From assembly GCA_028278525.1 (NCBI GenBank), contig JANQEE010000029.1, forward strand, positions 26,829 to 90,828: 64,000 bases of DNA. The letters run 5' to 3'. Positions 52,012 to 60,819 of this stretch are shown one piece after another. This DNA comes from Minwuiaceae bacterium (lineage in GTDB: Bacteria > Pseudomonadota > Alphaproteobacteria > Minwuiales > Minwuiaceae). The notes below the pieces were generated by a model. It was not told the origin of the DNA, ran no database searches, and saw nothing but the letters and a program-made list of their open reading frames with translations. Made by a program: the position numbers and the translations under genes. Each line of letters starts with the position of its first letter. Positions within the stretch are counted from its first letter, which is position 1.

Positions 52012-52632
52012 TCAGTTGCGCCGGGCGAGCGCCAGACCGACGCCGGCGCCGATCAACAGCGAGCCGGTGATCCGGTTGCGGATCCGCGCCCGGCGTACGT
52101 TGTTGAACAGGCCGCGCATCCGGCCGCCGAGCACCGCGTAGCCGCCGTCCAGCACGGTGGCGATGACCAGGAACGTCATGCAGAGCACGACCAGTTGGTT
52201 CGCGAGCGGCAGGCCGGAGTCGACGAACTGCGGGAAGAAGGCCGCGTAGAAGAACAGCGTCTTCGGGTTGGTCGCGTTGACGATGAAGCCCTGGATGTAA
52301 AGCCGTTTGTCCGACACGACGGGCGCGTTGCTCGGGTCCAGTGCGACGGGCCGGGCGCGCCATTGCTGAACGCCGAGATAGACGAGGTAGGCGACGCCGG
52401 CCCAGCGCAGCCACTCGAACCAGGCCGACAGCAGCAGCAACAGCGACGTCATACCGAACGCGGTAACGACAAGATGCATGAAGATCGCGGTACTTGAGCC
52501 GGCCACCGTGATCAATCCGCCTCGCGCGCCATGCGCGATGCTGTTGGCGATAATCAGCGAGACCGCCGGGCCGGGGATCAGGACCAGTATCGTGGTGGCG
52601 AGGATAAACGCCATATAGAGCTCGATGTTCAT
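52012..52632 (-). CDS. LysE family exporter
   Basis: 206 aa with six hydrophobic helices; the N-terminal IPGPAVSLIIANSIAHGARG is the LysE/RhtB signature, and FIVNATNPKTLFFYAAFFPQ is the second conserved stretch (N-P-K-T-x-F-F). These exporters release amino acids or homoserine lactones. The start overlaps the AlkD gene stop by four bases (ATGA), so the two are coupled. Start chosen at MNIELYMAFILATT. Confidence 0.9.
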   Translation of the reverse strand: MNIELYMAFILATTILVLIPGPAVSLIIANSIAHGARGGLITVAGSSTAIFMHLVVTAFGMTSLLLLLSAWFEWLRWAGVAYLVYLGVQQWRARPVALDPSNAPVVSDKRLYIQGFIVNATNPKTLFFYAAFFPQFVDSGLPLANQLVVLCMTFLVIATVLDGGYAVLGGRMRGLFNNVRRARIRNRITGSLLIGAGVGLALARRN

Positions 52633-53411
52633 GACCCGCCCTTCCTTTTGCGGTTCTTCGCACCGGCACGGACGCGGCGCGCCTTGCGTTTTTCCTTGAT
52701 GCCGGCCTTTTCCGCCGGCGTCATCTTTTCCAGCGCGGCTGAAAAAGCGGCTGGGTCGATCGCCGCGGCATGTTTCAGCACGAATGCCAGCGCCTGTTTC
52801 GGGTAGACGTTGTAGGTCTCGCGCAACGTCCAGCCGACACCCTTCTGCACATAATAGTCCGGATCGTCCAGCAGGTTCTCCACCAACGGCAGTATCTTGT
52901 TCAGCGCCGGGATGCGCGTTCGTAGCTGCGCGTAATAGAGCAGACTGACGATCGACTGGCGCCGCTTCCACGGGTCGGCATCGCCGTTCCAGGCCCGGAG
53001 CGTCGGGTAGACCATGTCCGGCCTTGCCTCCAGCAGGGCCGAATAGGCCTGGGAGAGGCCGTCGGACTGGTCCCAGCAATTGATGTCGTCGGCCCAGCCG
53101 CGAACGATCCGCCACTCCGCTTCGATGTCCTCGGTCCGTTGCATCTTGTCGAGAAAGTAGAGCGGCTGCACCTTACCCTCATGGGTTCGGGCCGTGCGCC
53201 AGACTTCGTCCCAGATCGGAAACTGGCGGGACCGCGGCAGCACGGAAAAGCTGAAACCCGCCTTATGAATTTGGCGCTGCCGCGGCACGGTCAGCCCAAG
53301 CATCGGCATCGTCGCCTTCATGAAATGCTTGCGTTCCTCGGCCTTGGCGCGATCGATCCCCTTGGCCGCGGCGCGCAGCTTGTCCTCGACTTCCGCGACA
53401 TACTTCCGCAT
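52629..53411 (-). CDS. AlkD-like DNA alkylation repair protein
   Basis: 260 aa from MRKYVAEVEDKLRAA (preceded by GGGGGACCGG); an ATG four codons upstream is the alternative. It is an all-helical HEAT-like repeat protein: MPMLGLTVPRQRQIHKAG near the start, REWRI-type SEWRI equivalent AEWRIVRGWADDINCWDQSD, and YVQKGVGWTLRETYNVYP with the conserved Trp that stacks on the lesion. AlkD glycosylases remove positively charged alkylated bases. The tail is highly basic (KRKARRVRAGAKNRKRKGG), suiting DNA contact. It is translationally coupled to LysE. Confidence 0.85.
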   Translation of the reverse strand: MRKYVAEVEDKLRAAAKGIDRAKAEERKHFMKATMPMLGLTVPRQRQIHKAGFSFSVLPRSRQFPIWDEVWRTARTHEGKVQPLYFLDKMQRTEDIEAEWRIVRGWADDINCWDQSDGLSQAYSALLEARPDMVYPTLRAWNGDADPWKRRQSIVSLLYYAQLRTRIPALNKILPLVENLLDDPDYYVQKGVGWTLRETYNVYPKQALAFVLKHAAAIDPAAFSAALEKMTPAEKAGIKEKRKARRVRAGAKNRKRKGGS

Positions 53412-53499
53412 CCGGTCCCCCATTCCGCGACGCGATGGTAAAACATGCAGCAAGGCCGTGAAAGTTTGCGGCATAACGAAACAGCGGGGACAACCAACG

Positions 53500-54300
53500 A
53501 TGGATCAGCATCGGCTGGGCAGATGCCTGGAAGTCGCGGTCTCGGCGGCAACAGCGCCCGGCACGACGATCCTGTCCTATTTCCGCAAATCCGATCTGGC
53601 CGTCGACATCAAGGGCGACGGATCGCCGGTGACGGCAGCGGACAAGGCCGCCGAGACGGAGATCCGCAAGGTGTTGGCGGCGGCACCGGAGACTGCCGAA
53701 TTCGACATCGTCGGCGAGGAGTTCGGCGCGACCGGCGGCGGCCACCGGTTTTACTGGCTGATCGATCCGATCGACGGAACCAAGTCGTTCGCCAACGGAC
53801 TGCCGACGTTCGGCACCCTGCTCGCATTGATGGACAGGGAAACCGGCGAACCCTTGGCCGGGGTCATCCATATGCCGGCGTTGAGCGAGACTTACGCGGC
53901 GGGCAAAGGCCTTGGCGCCACCTGCAACGGCCTGCCTATCCGTGCATCCGACTGCCGCGATTTGGACACGGCGATCGTCTCCGCGTCCGACGCCTGCCAA
54001 TTCGCCGAAACGGGCATAGAAGCCGCCTACGGCCGACTGCGCGCCCAAACGCCGTATCTCCGCGGATACGGCGACTGCTTCGCCCATGCGATGGCGGCGC
54101 GTGGCGCGGTGGATGCTTCCTTCGAGACCTGGCTGAACGACTGGGATGTTCGTGCGGCACAGGCAATCGTGGTCGAAGCGGGCGGCGGCTTCCTGATCAG
54201 GCAAAGCAAACGACAGCCGGCGGATGGCGGCATCGCCTACGACGCCCTGTTCGGGAGCAAGGCGCTGGTCGAAAGGATCGCCGAGGTGGTCGACTTCTGA
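53500..54300 (+). CDS. Inositol monophosphatase family phosphatase
   Basis: 266 aa. Metal-binding motifs are standard: GDGSPVTAADKAAET, VGEEFGA (E in the first metal site), WLIDPIDGTKSFANGLPTFG (D-P-x-D-G-T) and WDVRAAQAIVVEAGGG (the W-D-x-A-A). Such Mg-dependent enzymes dephosphorylate inositol, histidinol or other small phosphates; the DPIDGTKSF form and the length fit histidinol-phosphatase-type members, but I cannot decide. The start is the ATG after ACCAACG. Divergent from AlkD. Confidence 0.9.
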   Translation: MDQHRLGRCLEVAVSAATAPGTTILSYFRKSDLAVDIKGDGSPVTAADKAAETEIRKVLAAAPETAEFDIVGEEFGATGGGHRFYWLIDPIDGTKSFANGLPTFGTLLALMDRETGEPLAGVIHMPALSETYAAGKGLGATCNGLPIRASDCRDLDTAIVSASDACQFAETGIEAAYGRLRAQTPYLRGYGDCFAHAMAARGAVDASFETWLNDWDVRAAQAIVVEAGGGFLIRQSKRQPADGGIAYDALFGSKALVERIAEVVDF

Positions 54301-54312
54301 ATCGGCCGATGC

Positions 54313-55170
54313 CTAATGATCGGTCGGGCGGGCAACTTTCACGTTGTGGCTTATTTCCAGGCCGAGCACATCGCGGGCCGCGCGCTCGACGTCCGGCGCA
54401 AGCTGGGCCGGCGAGAGGTCTATACCCTCGGCCAACCGGTCGGTGACGGTCTGCAACGCGGCGATACGCGCGTACTTCTTGTCATTGGCCGGAATCAGAT
54501 GCCAGGGCGCGGCGTCGGTGTCCGTACGCTCGAACATCTCTTCCGACGCTTCCACATATGCCGGCCGTTTGTTGTGATTGCGGATATCTTCCGACGTGAT
54601 TTTCCAGCGCTTAAGCGGATCTCGGATGCGGTCGGCGAAGCGGTCCAACTGTTCGTCCAAGGTAATATGCAGGAAGAGCTTGATCACGCGCGCGCCGTCG
54701 TCGATCAGCATTTGCTCGAACGCATTGATCTCGTCGAAAGCGCGCCGCCACTCTTCGGGTTTCGCGAAACCTTCCACCCGTTCGACCAGCACGCGGCCAT
54801 ACCAGGATCGGTCGAATACCGCGAGCCGGCCGGGCGGCGGCAGCTTCGTCCAAAAACGGTAGAAGTAGTGCGTGCCCTGGTCCTCCGGCTGCGGCGCGGC
54901 GATCGGCCAAAACTTGCAACCGCGCGGGTCCAGGGCGAAAGCCATGCGGCGGATCACGCCGCCTTTGCCGGACGCGTCCCATCCCTCGAAGATGATGACG
55001 GCACGGCGTTCGTCGCGCATATAGGCGAGTTGCACTTCACGCAGCTTTTGCTGAACCTCTCCCAGTCGTCTCTCGTAATCCTTGGTTTTCAGCCTCTTCG
55101 TCACATCCACCTGTGCCAGCCGCTGGCCGGCCGATTTGCCCGAAGGGTCGTTTTTTCGTTTTCCCGACAT
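54313..55170 (-). CDS. Polyphosphate kinase 2 (PPK2) family protein
   Basis: 285 aa from MSGKRKNDPSGKSAG; 17 extra upstream codons are unlikely. The P-loop is IFEGWDASGKGGVIRRM (Walker A, about residue 60), the lid/Walker B stretch is VFDRSWYGRVLVERVEGFA, and NHNKRPAYVEASEEMFERTD comes near the end, the PPK2 order. It transfers phosphate between polyphosphate and nucleotides (ADP/AMP/GDP depending on class). Single-domain size indicates class I or III. Convergent with the phosphatase at 53500. Confidence 0.92.
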   Translation of the reverse strand: MSGKRKNDPSGKSAGQRLAQVDVTKRLKTKDYERRLGEVQQKLREVQLAYMRDERRAVIIFEGWDASGKGGVIRRMAFALDPRGCKFWPIAAPQPEDQGTHYFYRFWTKLPPPGRLAVFDRSWYGRVLVERVEGFAKPEEWRRAFDEINAFEQMLIDDGARVIKLFLHITLDEQLDRFADRIRDPLKRWKITSEDIRNHNKRPAYVEASEEMFERTDTDAAPWHLIPANDKKYARIAALQTVTDRLAEGIDLSPAQLAPDVERAARDVLGLEISHNVKVARPTDH

Positions 55171-55301
55171 CCTGCGACACTCCAACGAACTATTGCCCGA
55201 TCGCGAAACCATAGCGTGCAACGCCTCACCACCGCACGTTACCCCGCATGCCGCCGTCCGCGACCGAACGTGGCAACACTATGGCATTCCACCGGTCGGC
55301 C

Positions 55302-55329
55302 TTGCATTGTAAAACGTCGTTCATATATT
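55302..55329 (+). promoter_or_regulatory. Candidate sigma-70 promoter before the methyltransferase gene
   Basis: TTGCAT and TATATT are spaced by 16 bases in the 290-base gap between the divergent PPK2 and methyltransferase genes. The -10 is five of six from consensus but the -35 is only half matched, and it is 130 bases from the start. The rest of the gap (55171-55460) holds no gene that I see. Confidence 0.3.
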
Positions 55330-55460
55330 GCAGACTGCCGTGAGTAATTTCAGGGATTCGGTTGAAATCTCGGGGCTTTGAGGCGGTCGATGGGTAGGTG
55401 AATAAATGCCTTACCTTGGCCGAAAAGCGCCGAAAATAACAACCAACACGGGGCGGTTGC

Positions 55461-56123
55461 ATGAGATCAGATGGTGACCAACACCGTCCCTTGCGGGATA
55501 TGGTGAGTTTCCTTCGGCTTTGGGTGCGCAGGCCGGCCCGGCTTGGTGCCGTGGCGCCGAGCGGCAGGAGCCTGGCGACCGCGATGGCCGAACAGGTCGA
55601 CCCGCAGACGCATGGGGCCGTCGTCGAACTGGGCGGCGGCACAGGCAACATCACGGCGGCGCTGCTGAAAGCGGGTGTCGCGCCGGACAACCTGATTGTC
55701 ATCGAGCGCGAACAGGCGCTCTGCAACCTCATCGCGTCGCGGTTTCCGTCGGTGCGCGTGCTGTGCGGCGACGCCCGGCAACTGCGGCGCCTGCTGCGGC
55801 GCGAGGGCATCACCCGCGTCACCGCCGTGGTGTCCGGCCTGCCGCTGACGCTGATCCCGGACCGGTCGGTTCGGACCATCATCGATCAGTGCTTCTCGGT
55901 GATGGCCGACAACGGCCAGTACATACAGTTCACCTACAGCCCGGCGCCGCCGGTCTCGCGCTCCATTGTCACCGGCCTGGACATTCGCGGCGAGCGCGCC
56001 GACTGGGTGTTCGACAACATCCCGCCGGCGGCGGTTTGGGTGTACCAGCGCCGCTTCGCCACCGTGCCGTTGCCGGCGCGGCAGGCCAACGCCGACAGAA
56101 TGGCCGACGCCCGCCCGATTTGA
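55461..56123 (+). CDS. PmtA-like phospholipid N-methyltransferase
   Basis: 220 aa. The SAM-binding motif is VVELGGGTGNITAALLKAG (residues about 53-71), and the start region RLWVRRPARLGAVAPSGRSL is the usual PmtA N-terminal pattern. The central VSGLPLTLIP stretch and the end TYSPAPPVSR match rhizobial-type phosphatidylethanolamine methyltransferases that make phosphatidylcholine. I saw no second methyltransferase (PmtB type). The product is inferred from similarity only. The gene stands alone. Confidence 0.8.
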   Translation: MRSDGDQHRPLRDMVSFLRLWVRRPARLGAVAPSGRSLATAMAEQVDPQTHGAVVELGGGTGNITAALLKAGVAPDNLIVIEREQALCNLIASRFPSVRVLCGDARQLRRLLRREGITRVTAVVSGLPLTLIPDRSVRTIIDQCFSVMADNGQYIQFTYSPAPPVSRSIVTGLDIRGERADWVFDNIPPAAVWVYQRRFATVPLPARQANADRMADARPI

Positions 56124-56182
56124 CGGCACGCGCACGGGCCGCGACACTGGCCTCCTAGAGTAGAGGGAGGCGCGTAAAGGCC

Positions 56183-57223
56183 ATGAAAGCGGCAGTGTTC
56201 GAAGCGGTGGGCGAACCGCTTCGTATCGAAAACATCCCCGAACCCGAACCGCAGCCGACCGACCTGATCCTGGCGGTGAAGGCTTGCGGCATCTGCGGTT
56301 CCGACCTGCATATGAGCCAGGTGTGCGACCGCACTGGCGGCGCGCGCCCGCTGCCGCGCGGCACGGTCATGGGCCACGAATTTGCTGGCGAAGTGGTCGA
56401 GGTCGGCAGCGCGGTCAAGGGCGACTGGTCGGTTGGCGAGCGCGTGGCCGCCCTGCCCTTCATCGGCTGCGGCCGCTGCGCTGCCTGTCTGACCGGCCAC
56501 GGCCGGCGCTGCGCCGAGGTGATTTACAGCGGGCTCGGTCAACTGCACGGGGCCTATGCCGATTATGTCCGGGTCGGCGCCGGCGAGAGCCTGCGGCTGC
56601 CGGACGATGTCAGCTACCGCGAGGGCGCGATGGTGGAGCCGCTGGCGGTTGGACTGCACGCGGTCAGGGCCGCGAAACTGCAGCCGGGCGACTCGGTTCT
56701 GGTGGTCGGCGCCGGGCCGGTCGGCCTGTCGGTCGCTTTGTGGTGCCGGATGTTCGGCGCGCGCCACGTCATCGTCAGCGACCTTGCCGACGGGCGGGTT
56801 CAGATGGCGGCGAAGGTGGGCGCGACCGACGGCATCGATGCCAGCCGCGAAGACGTGATCGGCCGCGCCAAGCAGATCGCCGGCGGGCGGCCGCCGGTGG
56901 TGTTCGACTGTGTCGGTGTGCCGGGCAGCCAGCAGATCTGCATGGACTATGCCCCGGCCGACGGCCGCGTCGTGGTGGTCGGCGTCTGCATGCAGCCGGA
57001 TCGGACCCTGCCGATCAAGGCCATCACCAAGGAACTGCAGGTCAATTACGTCTTTATGTACGAAAAGGCGGATTTCGAGCTGACCATCGAAATGCTGGCG
57101 CGCCGCCGCGCCGACCCTCTGGCCATGTTGACCGGCACCGTCGGCTTCGACGCCTTCCCCGCCGCGTTCGAGGGCTTAAGGACGCCGGGCGACCAGTGCA
57201 AGGTGATGCTGGAGCCGGATTGA
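56183..57223 (+). CDS. Zinc-binding medium-chain dehydrogenase
   Basis: 346 aa. Catalytic zinc ligands in KACGICGSDLHMSQ (Cys) and GHEFAGEVVEVG (His-Glu), with the structural zinc loop CGRCAACLTGHGRRC (four Cys) around residue 95-110. The NAD(P) site follows as VVGAGPVGLSVALW (G-x-G-x2-G). Substrate unknown; L-threonine or polyol dehydrogenase-type members are similar. It begins 8 bases after AGAGTAGAGGGAGG. No operon partner except perhaps the selenoprotein 108 bases downstream. Confidence 0.9.
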   Translation: MKAAVFEAVGEPLRIENIPEPEPQPTDLILAVKACGICGSDLHMSQVCDRTGGARPLPRGTVMGHEFAGEVVEVGSAVKGDWSVGERVAALPFIGCGRCAACLTGHGRRCAEVIYSGLGQLHGAYADYVRVGAGESLRLPDDVSYREGAMVEPLAVGLHAVRAAKLQPGDSVLVVGAGPVGLSVALWCRMFGARHVIVSDLADGRVQMAAKVGATDGIDASREDVIGRAKQIAGGRPPVVFDCVGVPGSQQICMDYAPADGRVVVVGVCMQPDRTLPIKAITKELQVNYVFMYEKADFELTIEMLARRRADPLAMLTGTVGFDAFPAAFEGLRTPGDQCKVMLEPD

Positions 57224-57330
57224 ACCCGCCGGCCCGTCGGCCGAGATAACGGCACTGCGATTTGCCCCGCCTATGGCTTGCCCATACCATGTACGGGCCG
57301 TATCGGACGGCAGCGACCGAAAGGACGGGT

Positions 57331-58011
57331 ATGACCGATTACAATTACGTCGATTTCGACATGGAACGAGAGCAGCCGGCGTTTCTGGCGTTCCCGAACC
57401 ATCTGCACGCCGGCGACAAGGCGCCGGACTTCCCGCTAGAGGATCTGGATAGCGGGGAGACCGTGCGGATGAAGGAGCTGTGGGCCAAGGGCCCGGTGGT
57501 GATCGAGTTTGGCTCCTTCACGTGACCGTACTGCGCGTTAGCGGCCGCCGCCATGGACGACCTGGCGGACCGCTACGCCGACCAAGCCGTGCGCTCGGTC
57601 TTCGTCTACACCCGTGAAGCCCATCCCGGCGAGCACTATCGCCACCACACCTCGATGGATGACAAGCGCCACCACGCCCGCGCGTTCCAGGAGCAGTTCG
57701 CGGTGCGCCGGCCGATCCTGCTGGACGACCTGCAGGGCGCCGCCCATCATGGCTACGGTCGGCTACCGAACATGACCTGGATCGTCGGTCGCGGCGGCGT
57801 GATTCAATACAAGTCGGCCTGGACCAGAGCGGACGATGTGGAGGATGCTCTGAAAGTAACGCTCGACGCGTTCGCCCGCCGGGCCAAGGACGGCCTGATG
57901 CCGTTCTACAGCGAGCGGGTGTCGTGGCGGATCCGCGACGACAACGATTTCCGCGCCGGGTTGGAGCGGGCCGGGCCGCAGGCCGTGACGGATTTCTATG
58001 GGAAGAAGTAA
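57331..58011 (+). CDS. Iodothyronine deiodinase-like selenoprotein (in-frame TGA = Sec65)
   Basis: 226 residues if TGA at 57523-57525 is read as selenocysteine; the frame is open on both sides. Before it stands VVIEFGSFT and after it PYCALAAAAMDD, so the active site reads FGSFT-U-PYC, the T-U-P form of deiodinases (FGS-x-TUPPF). Downstream, FVYTREAHPGEHYRHH matches the conserved YI-x-EAHP segment of animal enzymes, and WIVGRGGVIQYKSAW follows as in the thioredoxin fold. The protein has no signal peptide. It is followed by an SDR with a TAATG overlap, so they form an operon. A candidate SECIS hairpin lies 15 bases after the TGA. Confidence 0.85.
57541..57573 (+). promoter_or_regulatory. Candidate bacterial SECIS element
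   Basis: CCGCCA (57548-57553) pairs with TGGCGG (57563-57568) around the loop TGGACGACC, and GCGG (57541-57544) pairs with CCGC (57570-57573) across an internal loop. The apical loop starts 29 bases after the TGA and holds the GG expected of SelB-binding loops. The region also encodes protein, as in all bacterial SECIS elements. Confidence 0.5.
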
Positions 58012-58757
58012 TGGCTGAGACGAATGGGCTGACCGCCGGCAATGTCGCGCTTGTGACCGGCGCGTCGAGCGGCATCGGCGAAGCCGTCGCCGAGATGCTG
58101 GTCGACCGCGGCTGCAAGACGATCTGCGCTGCCCGCCGCGTCGGTCGTTTACAGGCCTTGCAGGAACGGCTGGGCGAGAACTGCCACCCGATCGAACTGG
58201 ACGTCACCGACACCGCTTCGGTCAACAGCCTGCTGCAACGGCTGCCGCAGGAGCTTCGCGCGATCGACATCCTGATCAACAATGCGGGCCACGACATCGG
58301 CGGGCGGCAGCGGTTCGACCGGGGCGACGCCGCCAACATGGCCAGCGTGATCGAGACCAATGTGATCGGCCTGGTCCGCGTCACCCATGCGGTGGTCCAC
58401 GGCATGCTGGAACGGGGCCGAGGCGACATCGTCAATATCGGCTCGGTCAACGGCATCGAGGTCGGGCCGGAGGCGGCCAATTACAGCGCCAGCAAGTTCG
58501 CCGTGCATGGCCTGAGCCGCGGCCTGCGCGCCGACTACAAGGGCAGCGGCATCCGCGTCATCGAAATCCTGCCGGGCCTGACCAAAACCGGCTTCGCCGA
58601 GGCCAGATGGAGCGGCGACAAGGCCCGGGCCGAGGACTTTTACGGCGCCTTCCCGTCCGTCATGGAACCGATGGACGTCGCCCGCTCCGTCCTGTTCGCG
58701 CTGGAACAGCCGGCGCATGTCACCATCGCCGAACTCGTGGTAACGATGTCAGGCTGA
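58011..58757 (+). CDS. SDR family oxidoreductase
   Basis: 248 aa. The ATG overlaps the selenoprotein stop (TAATG), so translation is coupled. Classical SDR motifs: TGASSGIGEAVAEML (G-x3-G-x-G), NNAGHDIGG, Ser in NIGSVNGIE and Tyr-x3-Lys in NYSASKFAVHG, with PGLTKTGFAE after. All catalytic residues are present. The C-terminal block EQPAHVTIAELVVTMSG is like YdfG/serine-3-dehydrogenase-type SDRs. Whether it supplies reductant or acts on the same substrate as the selenoprotein is unknown. Confidence 0.9.
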   Translation: MAETNGLTAGNVALVTGASSGIGEAVAEMLVDRGCKTICAARRVGRLQALQERLGENCHPIELDVTDTASVNSLLQRLPQELRAIDILINNAGHDIGGRQRFDRGDAANMASVIETNVIGLVRVTHAVVHGMLERGRGDIVNIGSVNGIEVGPEAANYSASKFAVHGLSRGLRADYKGSGIRVIEILPGLTKTGFAEARWSGDKARAEDFYGAFPSVMEPMDVARSVLFALEQPAHVTIAELVVTMSG

Positions 58758-58850
58758 CTCCTTGCCTTCCGCCGCGGGCGGTTTCGCGCAGGCCTCGCTT
58801 CCGGCAAGATGCGCCTGCAAGCCAACATGACCGCCTAGGGAGAGACACAA

Positions 58851-59591
58851 GTGCAGACGGACGTCGTCCTATACGAATCCAGCGACCGGATCGCGACCAT
58901 CACCATCAACCGGCCGGAAAAGCTGAACGCGCTGAACCCCGCCGTGGCCGAAGCGCTGGCGAACGCCTGGCGCCGGTTCAACGACGGCGACGACCGGGTG
59001 GCGATCCTGACCGCCGCGGGCGAGAAGGCCTTCAGTGTCGGCGCCGACTTAAACGACGCGCCGGAAATCTGGTCGTTCGCGCCAGGCGTCGGCGTGCCCG
59101 TCGACAAGCCCGTAATCGCCGCGGTCAACGGCTGGTGCGTCGGCGGCGCGGTCGTGCTGGTCCAGTTCTGCGACCTCTGCGTCGCCGGCGAAGGGACCCG
59201 GTTCAGCTATCCGGAGGCGAAGATCGGCTTCAGCGGCGGGCTGATCAGTTCAATCGCGGCGCGGATGCCGCACAAGCTGGCCATGGAATTCATCCTGGTC
59301 GGCGAGGAGATGAGTGCGCAACGGGCCTACGAGGCCGGTTTCGTCAACAAGGTCGTGCCGGCGGATCAGGTGATGGCCGCCGCACGGGAATACGCCGAGA
59401 AGCTCGCCGGCAACGCGCCGCTGGTGATGTCCATACTCAAACGGCATGTCGCCGAAGTGCTGCCGCGCGGCCCGTCGGAGCAGGCCGGCCTGGCGCGCCG
59501 CGACGTGGCGACGACGTTCGGCAGCGAAGACCTGAAGGAAGGCATCGCCGCCTTCCGGGAAAAACGGAAACCCGCTTTCAAAGGTTCGTGA
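58851..59591 (+). CDS. Enoyl-CoA hydratase/isomerase family protein
   Basis: 246 aa beginning at GTG after GGGAGAGACACAA. The crotonase core is intact: NRPEKLNALNPAVAEAL, AFSVGADLNDAPEI (oxyanion hole), NGWCVGGAVVLVQFCDLC and SYPEAKIGFSGGLISSIAAR. The second catalytic Glu position in SYPEAKIGF is as in hydratase-like members, while the first is less certain. It differs from the copy at 37557 and has its own transcription start region. Substrate unknown. Confidence 0.88.
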   Translation: MQTDVVLYESSDRIATITINRPEKLNALNPAVAEALANAWRRFNDGDDRVAILTAAGEKAFSVGADLNDAPEIWSFAPGVGVPVDKPVIAAVNGWCVGGAVVLVQFCDLCVAGEGTRFSYPEAKIGFSGGLISSIAARMPHKLAMEFILVGEEMSAQRAYEAGFVNKVVPADQVMAAAREYAEKLAGNAPLVMSILKRHVAEVLPRGPSEQAGLARRDVATTFGSEDLKEGIAAFREKRKPAFKGS

Positions 59592-59889
59592 AGTGAGCCG
59601 ATGCCTGCGATGCCGTGCGTCCAGCCTATCAGATTATATAGCTGCGCGGCGCGATCGGGCGGCTCATTATGGGAGCGAGTTCCAAGATAACTCTGGAAGC
59701 GCGGTGCGAACCCCCTAATCACCTGCGGCAACCCAGGTTACAGCCGCGCTTCCCCTTTCTCGCCCGACATACCGCCTCGATTTTAACCCGTTGCTAACCA
59801 GTGAAATGGTAGCGATTGCTTGCACGTATTCCATATCCCATTAGCGTCGATTGGCGCGTGCCCGCCTCGCTCGTTACATGGGTCCAGCA
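59592..59889. other. Intergenic gap without a clear gene
   Basis: About 300 bases, with AT-rich parts around 59630 and 59790. I see no gene, hairpin or repeat here. The next ORF may begin at a TTG (59851) or an ATG at 59878 or 59890. Confidence 0.4.
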
Positions 59890-60756
59890 ATGCCACATTC
59901 CGACATCCCAATGCTCCCGTCGTCCCTAGGCGGCCGGCCACCGCCAAGCGACATCTGGCAGGACCCGATCGATGGCGACAGCGGCCAGTACCGCCGCCTC
60001 TGCCAGCATCGACGGGGCATGCCGAACGCGGCGGACCTGTTGGGCTATGCCCAGGACCTGGCCTATCGGGAACGGCTGCAGCCCGAACTGTTTCACTACC
60101 TGCTGCCGATCTGCCTGAACGCTTGGCACTGGAACCTCAACCACGAGGGGCAGTCGGAATATGCCGACTTCGTCGAACTGTTCTGCCTGTCGCTCGCCGA
60201 ACGGCCTTTGCTTGCCACGCACCTGACGCCGGAGGAATCGACTGCGGTCACCGGCTTCATGCGCGACGCCATTCTGGCCCGGGTCGGGACCGGGCCCGCC
60301 GACACCTGGTTGCCTAGTGTCGCGACGTTCGCAACAGCCTTTTCGACCCTGAAATCGCTGTGGCATGAATGGTGGGAGATGGCGACCCACGGCCATGCTG
60401 TCGGCGCCCTGCAATATATGTCCTGCCTGATCTATCCGGATACGGAAAACCCTTGGTTCAGGCCGAAGGCGGCGCGGTCCGGCGACCAACCGCCCCGGCT
60501 CTGGGTGTCGGAAGCGCCCGGCGGGGAGCAATTCTGGAAGCCGGAGAATATCCATTTTCTAACGACCGTTCTGACGCCCGATTACCTGCGCGACGCCCTG
60601 GCACGCGCGACGTCGGTCCTGGGAGACCGGGAAGGATCGGCCGACAGGCTGAAGGCCGATTTCGACCGCTACAGCACGCTCCTGGAGCGCCGGCTCGCGG
60701 CGCTGCCGGAAATCCTCGCCTCGCCGCTCCGCCACGGCAGCGCCTGGCCAGTCTGA
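59890..60756 (+). CDS. Hypothetical cytoplasmic protein
   Basis: 288 aa from the ATG at 59890 (or up to 301 aa from a TTG at 59851). Trp- and His-rich in the middle (WHEWWEMATHGHAVGALQYM) and helix-rich throughout, with no signal peptide or transmembrane segment. The end has an RLAALPEILASPLRHG stretch. I do not recognise a domain. It has coherent codon use with the neighbours and no overlap with other good frames, so it is a real gene. The role is unknown. Confidence 0.7.
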   Translation: MPHSDIPMLPSSLGGRPPPSDIWQDPIDGDSGQYRRLCQHRRGMPNAADLLGYAQDLAYRERLQPELFHYLLPICLNAWHWNLNHEGQSEYADFVELFCLSLAERPLLATHLTPEESTAVTGFMRDAILARVGTGPADTWLPSVATFATAFSTLKSLWHEWWEMATHGHAVGALQYMSCLIYPDTENPWFRPKAARSGDQPPRLWVSEAPGGEQFWKPENIHFLTTVLTPDYLRDALARATSVLGDREGSADRLKADFDRYSTLLERRLAALPEILASPLRHGSAWPV

Positions 60757-60819
60757 CCCACCTTCCGCTTGACCTGATCGGTCATCCAAAACAGGCTGGC
60801 GCGCGTATCTCTAAGCGTT

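Noticed and set aside
55171..55460. Possible small RNA in the gap upstream of the methyltransferase
   Set aside because: No conserved structure or terminator could be seen by eye; only a weak promoter-like pair.
57262..57525. Short 87-aa ORF ending at the TGA, followed by a separate 152-aa ORF, as two genes or a pseudogene
   Set aside because: Both parts are in the same frame, the join reads like a deiodinase active site, and the second part has no independent start or ribosome-binding site that fits. One selenoprotein gene explains both.
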